Assembly: GCF_000300535.1 (NCBI RefSeq)
Contig: NZ_AMSH01000009.1
Location: 1 to 64,000, forward strand
Direction: 5' to 3'
Origin: Bacillus xiamenensis
GTDB taxonomy: Bacteria > Bacillota > Bacilli > Bacillales > Bacillaceae
DNA: 64,000 nt
Within the stretch, counting starts at the first letter, position 1; every line of letters starts with the position of its first letter. Both the position numbers and the translations under genes were made by a program. The notes beneath the pieces were generated by a model. That model had not been told where the DNA came from and did not search any database. It was given only the letters and a program-made list of their open reading frames with translations. Of the stretch, positions 63,177-64,000 are shown one piece after another.

Positions 63177-63236
63177 ATCTATAAAAAACCAAAATTAGTA
63201 AAGGTGAAATTACCTACAGCTTTAGTAAACGTATAA
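63177..63236 (+). pseudogene. Start-less third copy of the precursor peptide
   Basis: The third copy encodes the same 18 residues after the first codon as copy 1, YKKPKLVKV through VNV, but its first codon is ATC rather than ATG. The ribosome-binding site GGAGGGTGTGAAAAT is intact. No ATG, GTG or TTG is in frame between the ribosome-binding site and the peptide. It is therefore probably silent, unless AUC is used at low efficiency. The last two codons differ synonymously (AAC, GTA). Confidence 0.7.
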
Positions 63237-63293
63237 TCTTATAAATGTATGGCTAGATACCCTTCTCCTATACTATATCTGGAGGATAACCCT

Positions 63294-63929
63294 TTGATTG
63301 AAAGTTATTTTATTTTTATATTGTTTTTCGTATTAACTATGTATTTGACGACCTTAATTAGGGAAAGAGTGAGGAGCTTTCCATTTTCAGATGTAATTAG
63401 GCCAATTATCTTTTTTGTGCCTTTTATTATGCCTGTCTTCTTCTTTACTCTCCCGAATTTTATTTTAAATGCAGGATTTAAAGCCTATTTAATTGCAATT
63501 TTATCATCCTTGATCGGCCTAAGTCTACATTATAAAGATTTCCAACCTTACTTTTATAAGGATTTTTATACATTACTACCCGTTTTACCTTTAAAGTGGT
63601 TTATAATTACTGAAATTTCACTTATTGGTAGTGCTGTGTTTGAGGAGATTTTTTATAGAGGGTTTGTACCTAAGTCTTCTTTATTAATTGAAATTTTATT
63701 CAGTTGTGGCTTATTTACTGTGGCTCACTTTATTCAGAAACCTACAAGGCAAGAATTTACTTTAAAATCATACATAGTTTTATTTATAGTTTCTATTGGT
63801 TGGTATTTTTCATATAAAATTAGTGATTCTTTGGTTCCTTCGATTATTGGGCATTTATTATTTAATGCTCCAAAAATAATCGCTAGTTTTATCCAATATA
63901 TTATCACAAGAAAAATAGATCACATGTAG
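63294..63929 (+). CDS. CPBP-family intramembrane metalloprotease
   Basis: CPBP (Abi/Rce1-like) proteases cut prenylated proteins, peptides or signal molecules in the membrane; in Firmicutes they are often linked to bacteriocin loci, as processing or immunity proteins. The 211-residue protein has the catalytic EExxxR motif (E117, E118, R122 in EEIFYRG), FTVAH with H145, and GHLLFN with H187 and N191, plus about six hydrophobic helices. I chose TTG 63294 because GGAGG (63281-63285) has ideal spacing; ATG 63249 is in frame but has no ribosome-binding site and would translate the inverted-repeat arm. Confidence 0.85.
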   Translation: MIESYFIFILFFVLTMYLTTLIRERVRSFPFSDVIRPIIFFVPFIMPVFFFTLPNFILNAGFKAYLIAILSSLIGLSLHYKDFQPYFYKDFYTLLPVLPLKWFIITEISLIGSAVFEEIFYRGFVPKSSLLIEILFSCGLFTVAHFIQKPTRQEFTLKSYIVLFIVSIGWYFSYKISDSLVPSIIGHLLFNAPKIIASFIQYIITRKIDHM

Positions 63930-64000
63930 CCTTATCCATTAAAATTTTAGTCAAGGGAGTTTTTTTCTTTAAAATAGAAAGAAGAGTTCAAGTTCTAACC

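Larger units (their letters stand above)
62920..63236 (+). repeat. 121-bp tandem repeat (about 2.6 copies) encoding short peptides
   Basis: Peptide start positions 62935, 63056 and 63177 are spaced exactly 121 bases apart. Each unit carries GGAGGGTGTGAAAAT as ribosome-binding site, a 19-codon open frame, and an AT-rich spacer. Copies differ at only a few positions, implying recent duplication. Confidence 0.95.
62894..63274. repeat. 22-bp perfect inverted repeat flanking the peptide array
   Basis: The left arm 62894-62915 and right arm 63253-63274 are exact reverse complements. They enclose the full peptide-coding tandem repeat, and the right arm lies just before the ribosome-binding site of the CPBP gene. 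Confidence 0.9.

Noticed and set aside
62612-63236. Classical lasso peptide cluster
   Set aside because: The YxxPxL motif and PqqD-like protein fit, but no asparagine-synthetase-like cyclase or transglutaminase-like B2 protease is in the window, and the peptide is too short for a leader plus a lasso core.
62935-63236. CRISPR array
   Set aside because: The repeats are 121 bp, nearly identical throughout, and contain open frames with ribosome-binding sites; there are no short repeats with unique spacers and no cas genes.

Overview
The window is a Gram-positive, low-GC chromosome segment with Bacillus gene order. It starts at the end of an rRNA operon and runs through the ctsR stress operon, the transcription and translation core, and the str, S10, spc and alpha ribosomal operons to rplM-rpsI. 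The protein sequences closely resemble Bacillus subtilis. From remembered differences I infer the B. pumilus/safensis/altitudinis group; this was not checked by any search.

Positions 1-16060 hold the 3' tip of a 5S rRNA and its terminator, ctsR-mcsA-mcsB-clpC-radA-disA behind a sigma-A promoter overlapped by a CtsR operator, yacL-ispD-ispF, gltX, a cysteine T-box followed by cysE-cysS-mrnC-rlmB-rae1, and sigH. Positions 16137-32925 hold rpmG-secE-nusG, rplK-rplA, rplJ-rplL, ybxB, rpoB-rpoC, rplGB-rpsL-rpsG-fusA and tuf. A ybaC-type hydrolase follows. Positions 34210-49149 are the continuous S10-spc-alpha gene string from rpsJ to rplQ, including secY, adk, map, infA and rpoA. A broken ybzG-like KOW gene lies between map and infA. 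Positions 49274-53525 are ecfA1-ecfA2-ecfT, truA, rplM and rpsI, closed by a strong terminator.

From about 53.6 kb the sequence changes. It becomes visibly more AT-rich, codon use shifts, and the genes are no longer conserved housekeeping genes. After about 1 kb of degenerate sequence comes a coupled CYTH-HD phosphohydrolase pair. Then, behind its own promoter, comes a tight gene string: MFS exporter, phosphoribosyltransferase-like, inositol-monophosphatase-like, radical SAM, thymidylate-kinase-like, NUDIX, nucleotidyltransferase, PqqD-like protein, an array of 19-residue peptides on 121-bp tandem repeats, and a CPBP membrane protease.

This last part is the most interesting element. The peptides carry a YxxPxL motif like the part of lasso-peptide leaders that PqqD-like recognition domains bind. 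However, no lasso cyclase, LanB/LanC or YcaO gene is present; instead there is a set of nucleotide and sugar-phosphate enzymes. My reading, which is inference, is a RiPP-like or peptide-scaffolded nucleotide-derived small-molecule pathway on an acquired island inserted just after rpsI. The cluster may continue past the right edge.
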